This document shows, in pieces, positions 1 through 8,771 of a DNA stretch of 29,622 nucleotides (positions are counted from its first letter, which is position 1; each line of letters opens with the position of its first letter). Origin of the DNA: Anaerolineae bacterium. Lineage in GTDB: Bacteria > Chloroflexota > Anaerolineae > Anaerolineales > Villigracilaceae. The stretch covers positions 1-29,622 of the forward strand of contig JAFLCF010000034.1 of NCBI GenBank assembly GCA_017303735.1. The letters run 5' to 3'. The position numbers and the translations under genes are program-made. The notes under the pieces were generated by a model. It worked only from the letters and a program-made list of their open reading frames with translations, had not been told where the DNA came from and ran no database searches.

Positions 1-38
1 AGACATTCCCAAACAATTTCTGCACCTTTTAGTTTCAT
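1..38 (-). CDS. ilvB: Acetolactate synthase large subunit, first 12 codons only (partial)
   Basis: The minus strand opens with ATG at 38-36 and reads MKLKGAEIVWEC before the window ends, which matches the usual N-terminus of the thiamine-diphosphate-dependent acetolactate synthase large subunit (M-K-x-x-G-A-E-I). A good ribosome binding site, AAGGAG, lies six bases upstream. The gene follows ilvD on the same strand after a 74-base spacer, so it is probably co-transcribed with it and would supply acetolactate in valine/isoleucine/leucine synthesis. Only the N-terminus is visible, so the name rests on this short match plus the ilvD context. Confidence 0.72.
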   Translation of the reverse strand, partial: MKLKGAEIVWEC

Positions 39-52
39 GCTTGCTCCTTGAT

Positions 53-115
53 GTAGGTCACGTTTGCAACGTGACTTACTAATTTACTTTGCTGTCACGC
101 TACAAGCGTGACCTA
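53..115. repeat. Two tandem hairpin repeats between ilvD and ilvB
   Basis: Two related hairpins lie in the ilvD-ilvB spacer. One has 8-bp arms GTCACGTT/AACGTGAC (57-75) and the other 8-bp arms GTCACGCT/AGCGTGAC (94-112), each with a 3-base loop and flanked by GTAG/CTAC-like bases. The second abuts the ilvD stop codon (TAG at 115-113), so the last bases of ilvD lie next to the repeat. No T-tract follows either hairpin, so they look like dispersed palindromes and not intrinsic terminators, although they could stabilise or process the mRNA. Confidence 0.8.
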
Positions 116-1780
116 CGATTGCAACACTGCGCCCGTATCTGCACTTGTCACAAAATGCGAATAACGCTTCAACCACTTGGATGTGACTTTGGATTCAAAC
201 TTCGGCAACGCTGCGAGTCGACTCTCGATCTCCGCCTCGCTTAACTTAACGTTGAGGCTGCGTGCCACCAAATCAATTTGAACAATATCCCCGGGCTTCA
301 GCGCCGCAATCGGACCACCCGCCGCCGCTTCTGGTGAGACGTGGCCAATACATGCGCCGCGCGTGCCGCCGCTGAAACGTCCATCGGTGATAAGCGCGAC
401 CTTGTCGCCGAGCCCCTGCCCCATAATGGCAGATGTCGGCGAGAGCATTTCCTGCATGCCCGGTCCGCCTTTGGGACCTTCATAGCGCACCACAACACAA
501 TCGCCAGCCTTCACTTTGCCAGCGAGAATTCCAGCCATCGCTTCATCCTGCGATTCAAAAATAACCGCCGGACCTTCAAACTGCATCATCGGTGCGCTCA
601 CACCACCGACCTTCACCACTGCTCCATTCGGCGCAAGGTTGCCAAACAAAATGGACAAGCCTCCACGCTTGGAGTGTGCATTTTCATAACGTCGAATCAC
701 TTCTTCATCTTTGATCTCTGCATCTTTGATCGATTCCCCCAAGGTATTTCCAGTAACCGTGATGCGGTCTAAATGCAACATGCCCGTCCCCCGTTGAACT
801 TCTTTCAAGATCGCCGGGATCCCGCCCGCGCGATGCACATCTTCCATATGCCATTTGCCAGCCGGGCTGACCTTGCAGATGTGCGGAACTTTATCAGCCA
901 CATCATTGATGCGGGTCAGCGGATAGTCCACACCGGCTTCGTTGGCTAATGCCAAGGTATGCAGCACCGTGTTAGACGAACCGCCCATCGCCATGTCCAA
1001 CGCAAAGGCGTCATCGATGGCTTCCGGTGTCACGATATCTCTGGGTTTGATGTCACGCTCGATCAGGGTCATGATCTGAGCCGCGGCTCGCTTCGCCAAG
1101 TCTTCGCGTTCGGGAGTCTTTGCCAATGCCGAGCCATTGAAAGGCAGAGCCAATCCCAGCACTTCCATTAAGCAGTTCATTGAGTTGGCAGTAAACATCC
1201 CGGAGCAAGAGCCGCAGGAAGGGCAAGCAAATTTCTCCAGCAGAGTGAGGCGCTTTTCGTCGATCTTGCCCGCAGAATATGCGCCGACTCCTTCAAAGAC
1301 GGAGATCAGATCGAGCACTTCACCTTCAGGAGTCATGCCTGCCTTCATCGCGCCGCCCGAGACAAAGATGGTCGGCACGTTCACGCGCATGGCTGCCAGC
1401 AACATACCCGGCACGATCTTGTCGCAGTTTGGGATGCAAACCATCGCATCAAACCGATGTGCTTCGATCATGGTCTCCACGCAGTCGGCGATCAATTCAC
1501 GCGAAGGAAGCGAGTACTTCATCCCCATATGACCCATCGCAATGCCATCATCCACGCCGATAGTGTTGAACTCGAATGGCACGCAGCCCGCCGCACGCAC
1601 GGCTTCTTTCACCAACTTGCCGAACTCCTGCAAATGCACATGCCCGGGAACAACATCAACATAAGAATTAACAATCGCAACGAACGGCTTGTTAAAATCT
1701 TCATCCTTTAAACCGGTGGCACGTAACAATGCTCGGTGCGGCGCTTTTTCGTACCCTTTCTTAACTGTATCTGATCGCAT
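113..1780 (-). CDS. ilvD: Dihydroxy-acid dehydratase
   Basis: This 555-residue protein dehydrates 2,3-dihydroxy-3-methyl(butanoate/pentanoate) to the 2-keto acids that precede valine, leucine and isoleucine. Recognisable blocks are VPGHVHL (about residue 44), [13 protein letters not shown], the cysteine-bearing CIPNCDK (about 115-121) and [15 protein letters not shown], which carry iron-sulfur ligands in this family, and the late block GRFSGGTRG. An in-frame ATG exists 22 codons upstream (1846), but it falls inside the leader terminator. [16 protein letters not shown] matches family starts and is preceded by AGGA, so 1780 is chosen. The gene sits downstream of a branched-chain leader peptide and terminator and upstream of ilvB, which indicates an attenuated ilvDB operon. 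Confidence 0.96.
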   Translation of the reverse strand: MRSDTVKKGYEKAPHRALLRATGLKDEDFNKPFVAIVNSYVDVVPGHVHLQEFGKLVKEAVRAAGCVPFEFNTIGVDDGIAMGHMGMKYSLPSRELIADCVETMIEAHRFDAMVCIPNCDKIVPGMLLAAMRVNVPTIFVSGGAMKAGMTPEGEVLDLISVFEGVGAYSAGKIDEKRLTLLEKFACPSCGSCSGMFTANSMNCLMEVLGLALPFNGSALAKTPEREDLAKRAAAQIMTLIERDIKPRDIVTPEAIDDAFALDMAMGGSSNTVLHTLALANEAGVDYPLTRINDVADKVPHICKVSPAGKWHMEDVHRAGGIPAILKEVQRGTGMLHLDRITVTGNTLGESIKDAEIKDEEVIRRYENAHSKRGGLSILFGNLAPNGAVVKVGGVSAPMMQFEGPAVIFESQDEAMAGILAGKVKAGDCVVVRYEGPKGGPGMQEMLSPTSAIMGQGLGDKVALITDGRFSGGTRGACIGHVSPEAAAGGPIAALKPGDIVQIDLVARSLNVKLSEAEIESRLAALPKFESKVTSKWLKRYSHFVTSADTGAVLQS

Positions 1781-1803
1781 GGCTCTTTTCCTGTAATAGT
1801 TGA

Positions 1804-1838
1804 TATAAAAAGAGCCGCCCGTGGTTAGGGCGGCTCTT
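1804..1838 (-). terminator. Intrinsic terminator (3:4 stem) of the ilvD attenuator
   Basis: On the minus strand a perfect 11-bp stem (AAGAGCCGCCC at 1838-1828 with GGGCGGCTCTT at 1820-1810) closes a 7-base loop and runs into TTTTT. It lies 24 bases upstream of the ilvD start and 16 bases after the leader-peptide stop. Its 5' arm and loop (1834-1823) can pair instead with 1885-1874 (10 Watson-Crick pairs, one G-U and one mismatch in 12). That gives an antiterminator that would break this hairpin. Confidence 0.92.
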
Positions 1839-1854
1839 GTTTTCACTCAGTGAT

Positions 1855-1956
1855 TTATTTCACTCTCACCGTTGCCATCCTAACCGAAAATTGTCCTTTA
1901 ATAATAAGGACAATGGTAACGACGACAATAAGGGAGAGGCTGAAAAAGATATTCAT
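1855..1956 (-). CDS. Branched-chain amino acid leader peptide (33 aa) of the ilvDB attenuator
   Basis: ATG at 1956 opens a 33-codon frame ending in TAA. Residues 7-19 read LSLIVVVTIVLII, so 11 of 13 consecutive codons are Leu, Ile or Val, which is the hallmark of ilv-type leader peptides. Within and after these codons lie the attenuator segments. Segment 1 (1921-1913) pairs with 1878-1870 at 8 of 9 positions, there is an inner 9-bp hairpin (1914-1906 with 1898-1890), and 1885-1874 pairs alternatively with the terminator 5' arm. No Shine-Dalgarno sequence is visible, and the predicted 5' UTR is only about 14 bases. By analogy with known attenuators, stalling at Leu/Ile/Val codons would favour the antiterminator and read-through into ilvD. 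The regulation is inferred; the sequence elements are seen directly. Confidence 0.88.
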   Translation of the reverse strand: MNIFFSLSLIVVVTIVLIIKGQFSVRMATVRVK

Positions 1957-1976
1957 TAGGTTGGTGACTTCGCACG

Positions 1977-2004
1977 ATTATAGGCAGAAACGGAAATCCG
2001 TCAA
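1977..2004 (-). promoter_or_regulatory. Sigma70-type promoter of the ilv leader-ilvD-ilvB operon
   Basis: The -35 box TTGACG (2004-1999) and a perfect -10 box TATAAT (1982-1977) are separated by 16 bases. The expected transcription start, near 1970, is about 14 bases before the leader-peptide ATG and just downstream of the lysK stop. This makes ilvDB independent of the carAB-lysJK operon. Confidence 0.85.
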
Positions 2005-2064
2005 GGGTAGTATTTTCCGATTCGGCGATTTTAAGCAACTACATTTCGTCCTTCTGGCACATCG

Positions 2065-3132
2065 TCACCCAGTCAATTTTTCCAGGGTTGCGCTCAACAC
2101 ATCCACTGCTTTTTGATAATCGTCCAAATTGATATGTTCATTGGGAGTATGATCCAACGCCGAGTCACCAGGACCATACACCACAGCCGGACATTGCCAT
2201 ACCGGGGCGACGATGTTCAAGTCAGCAGTTCCCGTTTTGTAGACGAAACGCGGCTCACCGCCCTGCGACCTGATTCCACTTAAGAAGCTTCTTACAAGCT
2301 GCGAGTTCTTCTCACACTTCCACGCCGGGACGGGGAAGCCTACTTTATCCAAGTGACAGTCACCTTGAAGGTGACTGTCACTTATTATTTCTTCCAACTT
2401 TAAATACCAAGCCTCCGGCGAAATCTCCACCGGCAAGCGGACTCCAATCTTCAACCTCGCCCACTGTTCAAAATCATTCGAGTCTGATTCCATGCCGCGG
2501 AGTGTGAGCAACAATTTATCGAAGACTTTATCTTTATCCGCGTTATACGAATCGACATAGGCTTTGATCTTCAACCATGTTTCAATCGCTGCCTCTGCCG
2601 CCGTCTCTTCTCCGCTCGCCGTGTGGACTTGTCCGCGCTTGATGGTGACATGTGCCCATGCGCTGCCTTTATAGCCAAGCGAAACCCGGTCCCATTGATT
2701 CGGCTCACCGATAATCGCAAAATCTGGCTTGTATTGGTTCACAACAAATCTTGCACCTTCTGAGTCACGTTCCTCTTCCACCGCGCCGATGACCACGAGC
2801 TGCCAGCCTTCTCGTGCTCCAACCTTCGCAACCGCATCCACAAAACTCGCCAGCGGACCTTTCGCATCTACCGAGCCGCGCCCATATAAGATTTCGTGGG
2901 GCGGCACGCCATCTCGCCTTACAGAAATTTCACCCGGCACCGTATCAATGTGACCAAGCAGAACAACTTGCTTCGTCCCCTGCCCCATCACACCAACAAC
3001 ATTGCCAACCTCATCAATAAATGCGTTGTCATATCCCAATGACTTCATCCGCGCCACCAGCCATTCGACTGCGCTACGCTCCTGTCCTGAGGGGCTATAG
3101 TGGGAGACGAGTCCTATTAAAGTTTCGCTCAT
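2065..3132 (-). CDS. lysK: LysW-carrier hydrolase, M20 family (LysK; releases ornithine and/or lysine)
   Basis: This 355-residue M20-family metallohydrolase would cleave the LysW-bound product to free ornithine (or lysine) in the last carrier step. Visible metal-site residues are H61 and D63 in GHIDTVPG, D89 in GRGSVDAKGP, E119/E120 in VEEERDSEG, and E143 in GEPNQWD. The short length and the GEPNQWDRVSLGYKGSAW block resemble LysK more than ArgE or DapE. The ATG lies 13 bases after the lysJ stop. Residues about 250-261 come from a perfect 33-bp palindrome, and a 39-bp repeat begins at the start codon. As the last gene of carA-carB-lysJ-lysK behind an arginine-rich leader, its main role here is probably in arginine synthesis; exact substrate choice cannot be read from sequence. 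Confidence 0.85.
   Translation of the reverse strand: MSETLIGLVSHYSPSGQERSAVEWLVARMKSLGYDNAFIDEVGNVVGVMGQGTKQVVLLGHIDTVPGEISVRRDGVPPHEILYGRGSVDAKGPLASFVDAVAKVGAREGWQLVVIGAVEEERDSEGARFVVNQYKPDFAIIGEPNQWDRVSLGYKGSAWAHVTIKRGQVHTASGEETAAEAAIETWLKIKAYVDSYNADKDKVFDKLLLTLRGMESDSNDFEQWARLKIGVRLPVEISPEAWYLKLEEIISDSHLQGDCHLDKVGFPVPAWKCEKNSQLVRSFLSGIRSQGGEPRFVYKTGTADLNIVAPVWQCPAVVYGPGDSALDHTPNEHINLDDYQKAVDVLSATLEKLTG
2351..2383. repeat. Perfect 33-bp palindrome inside lysK
   Basis: Sixteen-base arms (2351-2366 and 2368-2383, beginning AAGTGACAGTCACCTT) are perfect inverted copies separated by a single G. In LysK the element encodes SDSHLQGDCHL, in a stretch between the conserved lid and C-terminal catalytic segments. 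It keeps the reading frame, and no stop is created. It resembles the other in-frame palindromes of this window but is a different sequence. Confidence 0.9.
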
Positions 3133-3170
3133 CCGTTTTTATCCGTTATTCCGCGACAGAGTCCGTTGAT
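3132..3170. repeat. 39-bp repeat R1, copy at the lysJ-lysK junction
   Basis: This stretch aligns without gaps to the R1 copy in purK at 31 of 39 positions. It spans the last seven codons and stop of lysJ and reaches the first base of the lysK start codon. It is read in a different frame from the purF and purK copies, so it supplies the lysJ C-terminal tail (STDSVAE) and its stop. In the frame used by the other copies it would be open. Confidence 0.72.
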
Positions 3171-4318
3171 AAGACTTCTGTGAGAACTTCCACCAGATGG
3201 TCAATTTGTTCGTAGGTAATTACAAGCGGCGGCAAGAGACGAATCACCGTCAACCCGGCATTCAATGCAATGATCTTCTTCTCTTGCAATGCTTTGATAT
3301 ACCCGGTCACCTTTTGCTTCATTTCAATGCCGATCATCAAACCGAGCCTGCGCACTTCACGAATGTTGGGTGAATTGATCTCTTTCAACTTATCCATGAG
3401 ATATGCCCCCTTCGCCTCGGCTTGACCGGGTAAATCATCTTCCTTCATCACATCCAAAGCCGCATTTGCCGCCGCACACGAAAGCGGATTCCCGCCAAAG
3501 GTGGAGCCATGCACACCTGGCGTGAGATTCTTGACATTGGGTCCGATCAAGACTGCGCCCATGGGCACGCCCCCAGCGAGGGATTTGGCACAGGTCAACA
3601 GATCAGGCGTCACGTTAAAGTGTTGAACCGCGAACATCTTGCCCGTGCGCCCAAAGCCAGTTTGGATCTCATCCACGATCAGCAATGCACCACGCTCATC
3701 ACATATCCTGCGAGCAGCTTGGATGTATTCCAAAGAAGCAGGATACACACCGCCCTCTCCTTGCACCACTTCCAAAATCACAGCAGCAGTTTCTTCATTA
3801 ACAGCTTTATCCAAAGCTTCGATGTTGTTGTACGAAACATGCGAAACGCCGGGCAAAAGCGGTTCAAAGCCTTCACGATATTTTTTATTGAAGGTCGCTG
3901 AAAGGGAGCCGTAGGTTCGCCCGTGGAAGGCGCGATTCGCAGCGATGATATTTTTTCGTCCGGTAGAGATGCGAGAGAATTTGAACGACGCTTCCACCGC
4001 CTCAGTACCTGAGTTGCAGAAAAAGACTCGATCCAAGCCGGGGACGAGCGCGGTGATCTTCTCCATCAATGTGGCACGTTGATCATTCGGGAAGGTCTCG
4101 AACAAAGTGATGAGTGTATTCGCCTGCTTGTAAAGCGCCTCAGCAATCTTCGGGTGCGCGTGACCTAAATTTGCCACGCCATGCCCCGATGAACAATCGA
4201 GATATTCATTGCCATCGACATCGAAGAGCAAAGCGCCTTGTCCGCGCACAATGGTCAAGGTTTGTTTGGCATACACACCCGATGTATGTTTGTTTTCAGT
4301 ATCAACAATATTCAACAT
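3146..4318 (-). CDS. lysJ: LysW-carrier semialdehyde aminotransferase (LysJ/ArgD family)
   Basis: This 390-residue class III PLP aminotransferase would convert the LysW-bound glutamate (or aminoadipate) semialdehyde to LysW-ornithine (or lysine), using glutamate as donor. Family features are [18 protein letters not shown] (PLP phosphate site), [11 protein letters not shown], the cofactor aspartate in [18 protein letters not shown], the Schiff-base lysine in [13 protein letters not shown] and [15 protein letters not shown]. An ATG ten codons upstream overlaps carB. The ATG at 4318 has GGAG eight bases before it and leaves a 13-base gap after carB, so it is preferred. The final seven residues derive from repeat R1. 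Its place after carAB ties it to arginine supply. The N-acetylornithine aminotransferase activity of ArgD is the alternative, but no acetyl-cycle gene is seen nearby. Confidence 0.87.
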   Translation of the reverse strand: MLNIVDTENKHTSGVYAKQTLTIVRGQGALLFDVDGNEYLDCSSGHGVANLGHAHPKIAEALYKQANTLITLFETFPNDQRATLMEKITALVPGLDRVFFCNSGTEAVEASFKFSRISTGRKNIIAANRAFHGRTYGSLSATFNKKYREGFEPLLPGVSHVSYNNIEALDKAVNEETAAVILEVVQGEGGVYPASLEYIQAARRICDERGALLIVDEIQTGFGRTGKMFAVQHFNVTPDLLTCAKSLAGGVPMGAVLIGPNVKNLTPGVHGSTFGGNPLSCAAANAALDVMKEDDLPGQAEAKGAYLMDKLKEINSPNIREVRRLGLMIGIEMKQKVTGYIKALQEKKIIALNAGLTVIRLLPPLVITYEQIDHLVEVLTEVLSTDSVAE

Positions 4319-4331
4319 GATTATTTCTCCG

Positions 4332-7300
4332 TTAAATTTTCTCTGCAAAGTGACTTTGCAAACTTCTATATTTCAATTCTTTTTTACTCAATGCCTGAAT
4401 GGCAGAGACTGCCGCCATTGCCGCTGAAAGTGTTGTAAGCAGCGGAACGTTCATCGCAATCGCTGCCTTGCGGATCTCGGCACCATCCATATGGGCATGC
4501 GGACCAAGCGGCGTATTCAATACGAGATGAATTTTACCTGCACGGATCAAATCAACGATCTGTGTCGAACCATCCATCGCCTTCTCAACCACATCGACAG
4601 GCAAGCCAGCCTTCGTACACATATCTGCTGTGCCGGGTGTGGCATACAAACTGAAACCCATGCGGTGCATGTCACGCGCAAATTTCAAGCCTGCGCTTTT
4701 ATCCATATCATTGACCGTGATAAGCACGGCTCCGCTTTGTGGCAGGCTCTGCCCCGCGGCGATCTGAGATTTTGCAAAGGCATGCCCAAAACGAGAAGCA
4801 TGCCCCATCACTTCGCCCGTGGATCGCATCTCTGGTCCAAGCAATGAACTTGAGCCGGGAAGTTTTTTGAACGGCAACACCGCCTCTTTGACAAAGAAAC
4901 CATCCACTCGCGGTTCATCAGTGACACCCAACTCCAAAAGTGTTTTGCCCGCCATCACTTGCGCGGCTTTATAAGCGAGATTCAAATTCGTCGCCTTGCT
5001 CGCATACGGCACAGTCCGCGACGCGCGAGGGTTCACTTCCAACACGCAGACCACTTCATCTTTCATGGCAAATTGCACATTCATCAATCCACGCACGCCA
5101 AGTTTCAGCCCTAACTGTTCGGTGTACTCGCGCATAATTCCCTGATGATACGCACTGACCTTATAAGGAGGAAGAACACAAGCCGCATCTCCCGAATGGA
5201 CGCCTGCCTCTTCGATATGTTGCATCACCGCCCCGACAACGACTCGTTCTCCATCTGCCAATGCATCGACATCGATCTCGAAGGCATCTTCCATGAACTT
5301 ATCAATGAGTATCGGTTGACCAGGAGCCGCCTCAATCGCCTGTTGAATGAATCCTGCCAAATTGGCTTCTGAATCCACGAGAGCCATGGCTCGCCCACCC
5401 AAAACAAAAGACGGGCGAACCAACACAGGATAGCCAATTCTTTCAGCAATGACACGTGCCTCTTCCAGTGAACGGGCAATCCCGTTTTCAGGTTGGGGAA
5501 TGTCCAACTCCTTGAGCAGTTTCGCAAATTCTTCGCGGTCTTCGGAAAGTTGAATGGCATGCGGTGACGTTCCCAAAATCTTCACGCCTGCCGCTTCGAG
5601 TCCTGCCGCCAGGTTGAGCGGAGTCTGCCCGCCAAACTGGACGATGACGCCAATCGGTTGTTCTTTATCGATCACATTGAGCACATGCTCGAGAGTCAAC
5701 GGCTCGAAATAAAGTCTGTCTGCTGTGTCGTAATCCGTGGACACGGTTTCAGGGTTGCAGTTGTACATGATGGTTTCATATCCCATCTCAGACAAGGCGA
5801 ACGCCGCCTGACAGCAACAATAATCAAATTCGATTCCCTGACCGATGCGATTCGGTCCGCCGCCAAGGATGAGGATCTTTTGCTTGTCCGTCGGGCGAGA
5901 CTCATCATCCATCTCATACGCAGAATAAAGATACGGTGTCTGCGATTCAAATTCGGCGGCACAGGTGTCGACTCGTTGGAATGTAGGTATTATCCCTAAT
6001 GATTTCCGTAGTTCACGGAAGGAAGAATGATGAGTAAAGAATGATGAATTTAAGAGCCGTGCAATGTGCGAGTCGGCAAATCCCATTTGCTTTGCATATC
6101 TCAACAAAGGCTCGAGTTCGCTTTCTGTTTTGCAATTCCTAATTCCTAATTCACAATTCCTAATTTCTTCCATTTGAGCCAAGAACCACAGATCATATCC
6201 CGTTGCTTTTGAAATTTCATCTAATGTCATCCCCTGCTGAATCGCACGATACACGCGGAACAATCTGTCGGCGGCAGGGACTTTCAGCGAAGATAATATT
6301 TCGGGTTCAGTGGGCAACTCTCGATTAGGCCCTGAGCCGTTGAGGGCATCCACGCCAATTTCGAGGGATTGAATCGCCTTGTTCAACGCTTCGGGGAACG
6401 TCCGCCCGAGTGCCATCACCTCACCGACTGATTTCATCTGCGGACCAAGAGTGGGGTCAACGCCTGAAAATTTTTCAAACGCCCAGCGCGGAATTTTGAC
6501 CACGACATAATCGAGCGAAGGCTCGAACGCGGCTTTGGTCTGACCTGTGATGTCGTTGGTGATTTCGTCGAGGGTGTAACCGACAGCGACGAGTGCGGCG
6601 AGTTTTGCAATAGGAAAGCCCGTGGCTTTGGACGCCAGCGCGGACGAACGACTGACGCGCGGATTCATTTCGATGACCACGACGCGACCTGTTTTCGGGT
6701 CAACACCGAATTGCACATTCGAGCCGCCCGTTTCAACTCCAACAGCAGACAAGACCCGATGAGCGAGGTCACGCAGAATTTGATACTCGCGGTCGGTGAG
6801 CGTTTGTGCGGGAGCAACCGTGATGCTATCGCCGGTGTGAACGCCCATCGCATCGAGATTTTCGATGGAACAGACGACAACAAAATTATCCGCTTTGTCA
6901 CGCATCACTTCGAGTTCGTATTCCTTCCAACCGATAACGGACTCTTCGAGCCATGCCTGCCCGATCGGTGATTCAGAAATGGCACTGCGTACCGCCTCTT
7001 GCAGTTGAGCGGGGTCATATACCCAACCCGCACCCGTACCGCCCATCGCAAACGAAGCTCTGACAAGGACAGGATAGCCCGTTTGCTTCACCAGCTCTTC
7101 GGCTTCTGCAAGCGAGTACGCCGCTCCCCCACGCGGAACAGGGATATTATTTTTCTGCATGGTCTCACGGAAGAGCAGACGGTCTTCGGCGGCTTTGATA
7201 GCGCTGAGTTTCGCGCCAATTAATTGCACGCCATATTTTTCGAGCACCCCGTTTTCACTGAGAGCAAGCGCTAAGTTGAGTCCTGTCTGTCCACCAACAG

Positions 7301-7562
7301 TGGGAAGCATAGCATCAGGTTTCTCTTGCGCGATAATGGCTTCGAGTGCTTCGGGTGTGAGCGGTTCGATATAGGTCGCATCCGCAATTTCAGGGTCGGT
7401 CATGATGGTGGCAGGATTGGAGTTGACCAAAACCACACGGTAGCCTTCGGCTTTGAGTGCTTTGACCGCTTGTGTGCCCGAATAATCAAACTCCGCGGCT
7501 TGACCAATGACGATAGCGCCCGAACCTGGTACAAGGATTGTGTGAATATCTGTTCGCTTCAT
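4332..7562 (-). CDS. carB: Carbamoyl-phosphate synthase large subunit
   Basis: This 1076-residue protein (starting at [15 protein letters not shown]) makes carbamoyl phosphate from bicarbonate, ATP and ammonia passed from CarA, for arginine and pyrimidines. It has the expected order: first ATP-grasp half ([39 protein letters not shown]), linker, second ATP-grasp half ([37 protein letters not shown]) and C-terminal MGS-like allosteric domain ([23 protein letters not shown]). The chosen ATG is one base after the carA stop; an ATG five codons earlier overlaps carA. Two low-complexity in-frame inserts (about residues 466-477 and 505-516) lie in the helical region between the two halves, just before the conserved [11 protein letters not shown]. 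Confidence 0.97.
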   Translation of the reverse strand: MKRTDIHTILVPGSGAIVIGQAAEFDYSGTQAVKALKAEGYRVVLVNSNPATIMTDPEIADATYIEPLTPEALEAIIAQEKPDAMLPTVGGQTGLNLALALSENGVLEKYGVQLIGAKLSAIKAAEDRLLFRETMQKNNIPVPRGGAAYSLAEAEELVKQTGYPVLVRASFAMGGTGAGWVYDPAQLQEAVRSAISESPIGQAWLEESVIGWKEYELEVMRDKADNFVVVCSIENLDAMGVHTGDSITVAPAQTLTDREYQILRDLAHRVLSAVGVETGGSNVQFGVDPKTGRVVVIEMNPRVSRSSALASKATGFPIAKLAALVAVGYTLDEITNDITGQTKAAFEPSLDYVVVKIPRWAFEKFSGVDPTLGPQMKSVGEVMALGRTFPEALNKAIQSLEIGVDALNGSGPNRELPTEPEILSSLKVPAADRLFRVYRAIQQGMTLDEISKATGYDLWFLAQMEEIRNCELGIRNCKTESELEPLLRYAKQMGFADSHIARLLNSSFFTHHSSFRELRKSLGIIPTFQRVDTCAAEFESQTPYLYSAYEMDDESRPTDKQKILILGGGPNRIGQGIEFDYCCCQAAFALSEMGYETIMYNCNPETVSTDYDTADRLYFEPLTLEHVLNVIDKEQPIGVIVQFGGQTPLNLAAGLEAAGVKILGTSPHAIQLSEDREEFAKLLKELDIPQPENGIARSLEEARVIAERIGYPVLVRPSFVLGGRAMALVDSEANLAGFIQQAIEAAPGQPILIDKFMEDAFEIDVDALADGERVVVGAVMQHIEEAGVHSGDAACVLPPYKVSAYHQGIMREYTEQLGLKLGVRGLMNVQFAMKDEVVCVLEVNPRASRTVPYASKATNLNLAYKAAQVMAGKTLLELGVTDEPRVDGFFVKEAVLPFKKLPGSSSLLGPEMRSTGEVMGHASRFGHAFAKSQIAAGQSLPQSGAVLITVNDMDKSAGLKFARDMHRMGFSLYATPGTADMCTKAGLPVDVVEKAMDGSTQIVDLIRAGKIHLVLNTPLGPHAHMDGAEIRKAAIAMNVPLLTTLSAAMAAVSAIQALSKKELKYRSLQSHFAEKI
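6017..6050. repeat. In-frame AT-rich repeat in carB (second insert)
   Basis: The tandem motif GAATGATGA (plus strand) occurs twice within 34 bases, and on the coding strand gives [10 protein letters not shown]. It replaces ordinary sequence in the interdomain helical region shortly before [11 protein letters not shown]. The Ser/Phe/His composition is unlike the surrounding enzyme. Confidence 0.6.
6132..6166. repeat. In-frame AT-rich direct repeat in carB (first insert)
   Basis: AATTCCTAATTC-type units are repeated about three times on the plus strand. The coding strand reads [12 protein letters not shown], a visibly duplicated peptide (IRNC...IRNC) that is atypical for CarB. The frame is preserved. 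Confidence 0.72.
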
Positions 7563-7563
7563 G

Positions 7564-8703
7564 TTATTTATCCCCAATCATCTTGAAAAACTCACCAAAA
7601 ATATCATGCGCGTCATGCGGACCTGGTGCGGACTCTGGATGAAACTGAACACTAAAGACTGGTTTCTTCTTCATTCTCAAGCCTTCAAGCGAGTCATCGT
7701 TCAAACTTTTATAGGTGATTTCCACCTCGTCTTGGTTCAAGTCACCTGCTGTGACGCAGTAGTTATGATTTTGTGCGGTGATTAAAACCTCTCCGCTTGG
7801 CAAATGCTGAACGGGGTGATTCCCACCGTGATGTCCAAACTTGAGACGATGAGTGTCCGCTCCGAGTGCGCGACCAATTAACTGATGTCCCAAACAAATC
7901 CCAAACATAGGCACGTTACTATCGATCAACTTTTCTACAGCTTCGACTGCATAGGGTAAGCCAGCTGGGTCACCAGGTCCATTTGACAAGAAGATTCCAT
8001 CAGGTTTCAACGCCAACACTTCCTCAGCAGAAGTATCCGCAGGGACGACGGTCACATTCGCGCCGAACGAAGATAAGTGACGCAAAATATTCTCTTTGAT
8101 TCCAAAATCGTAGGCGACAATTCGATATTCGTTATTCGATCTTCGAGTATCGAGTATCGAATTATCTTTTTTCTCAACCCATTTGCTTCCAGAGTCATCC
8201 GCCCAATGATACGTCTCCTCACACGTCACTTCCTTCACCATGTCGCGTCCATCGAGTCCGCTCCACTCGCGCGCCATCTTCAACAAATCATTGGCAGATG
8301 TTCCCTTGGTTGATAATGCCGCTTTCTGTGTGCCACCATCACGCAGTTTGCGAGTAAGCCAGCGCGTGTCCACACCGCTGATGCCGGGCACGCCATGCTG
8401 CTTGAGCCAATCTGATAAAGAAAGCGCCGAACGCCAGTTCGACACCACAGGACTCAACGCACGAATAACAGCCGCCGAAACTTGCGGATGCGCCGATTCG
8501 TCATCTTCTGTATTGATGCCCACATTACCGATATGCGAAACCGTGAACAAGACTCCCTGTCCGCGATAGGATGGGTCGGTGAGAATTTCTTGATAACCAG
8601 TCATGCTGGTGTTGAAGACCAATTCAAACACAGCATCTGTTTCTGCCCCGAAGGCAACACCTTCGATAACAGTTCCATCTTCCAAAACCAAGGTTGCGAT
8701 CAT
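7564..8703 (-). CDS. carA: Carbamoyl-phosphate synthase small subunit (glutaminase)
   Basis: This 379-residue protein hydrolyses glutamine to give ammonia to CarB. The N-terminal CarA domain ([31 protein letters not shown]) is followed by a class I glutamine amidotransferase domain with FLSNGPGDP, nucleophile C270 in [14 protein letters not shown], and catalytic H355/E357 in [11 protein letters not shown]. Between the two domains, about residues 182-194 ([13 protein letters not shown]) are encoded by a palindromic repeat whose relative in purL gives nearly the same peptide. The gene lies 24 bases after an intrinsic terminator and downstream of an arginine-rich leader peptide, which suggests attenuation by arginine. 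It is followed one base later by carB. Confidence 0.97.
   Translation of the reverse strand: MIATLVLEDGTVIEGVAFGAETDAVFELVFNTSMTGYQEILTDPSYRGQGVLFTVSHIGNVGINTEDDESAHPQVSAAVIRALSPVVSNWRSALSLSDWLKQHGVPGISGVDTRWLTRKLRDGGTQKAALSTKGTSANDLLKMAREWSGLDGRDMVKEVTCEETYHWADDSGSKWVEKKDNSILDTRRSNNEYRIVAYDFGIKENILRHLSSFGANVTVVPADTSAEEVLALKPDGIFLSNGPGDPAGLPYAVEAVEKLIDSNVPMFGICLGHQLIGRALGADTHRLKFGHHGGNHPVQHLPSGEVLITAQNHNYCVTAGDLNQDEVEITYKSLNDDSLEGLRMKKKPVFSVQFHPESAPGPHDAHDIFGEFFKMIGDK
8120..8162. repeat. Palindromic repeat R2 in carA (interdomain linker)
   Basis: This 43-bp imperfect palindrome has ends ATTCGATATTCG and CGAGTATCGAAT. On the coding strand it gives [13 protein letters not shown]. Over 33 bases it matches the second R2 copy in purL (24193-24257) at 30 positions and is read in the same frame there (DTRSSNNEYRV). 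It sits exactly in the linker between the N-terminal and amidotransferase domains of CarA. Confidence 0.9.
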
Positions 8704-8732
8704 GCAAGTTCCTTTCGATCCTGCTCAGAGAT

Positions 8733-8767
8733 AAAAAAAACAGCCCTCCGAAAGGGAGAGCTGTTTT
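8733..8767 (-). terminator. Intrinsic terminator between the Arg leader peptide and carA
   Basis: On the minus strand a 13-bp stem with one G-U pair (AAAACAGCTCTCC, 8767-8755, with GGAGGGCTGTTTT, 8749-8737) and a 5-base loop runs into eight T residues. It lies between the leader-peptide stop (8772) and the carA start (8703), so transcription must read through it to reach carAB-lysJK. This placement identifies it as a conditional terminator and not an end-of-operon signal for purB, whose 3' side also contains a strong promoter. Confidence 0.9.
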
Positions 8768-8771
8768 GGAT

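Noticed and set aside
1781..1846. ilvD starting 22 codons upstream at 1846
   Set aside because: The extension lies inside the leader terminator, does not resemble IlvD, and [16 protein letters not shown] at 1780 has AGGA upstream.
1804..2004. T-box riboswitch in the ilvD leader
   Set aside because: No T-box consensus or specifier-loop architecture was seen; the leader ORF with competing stems explains the region.
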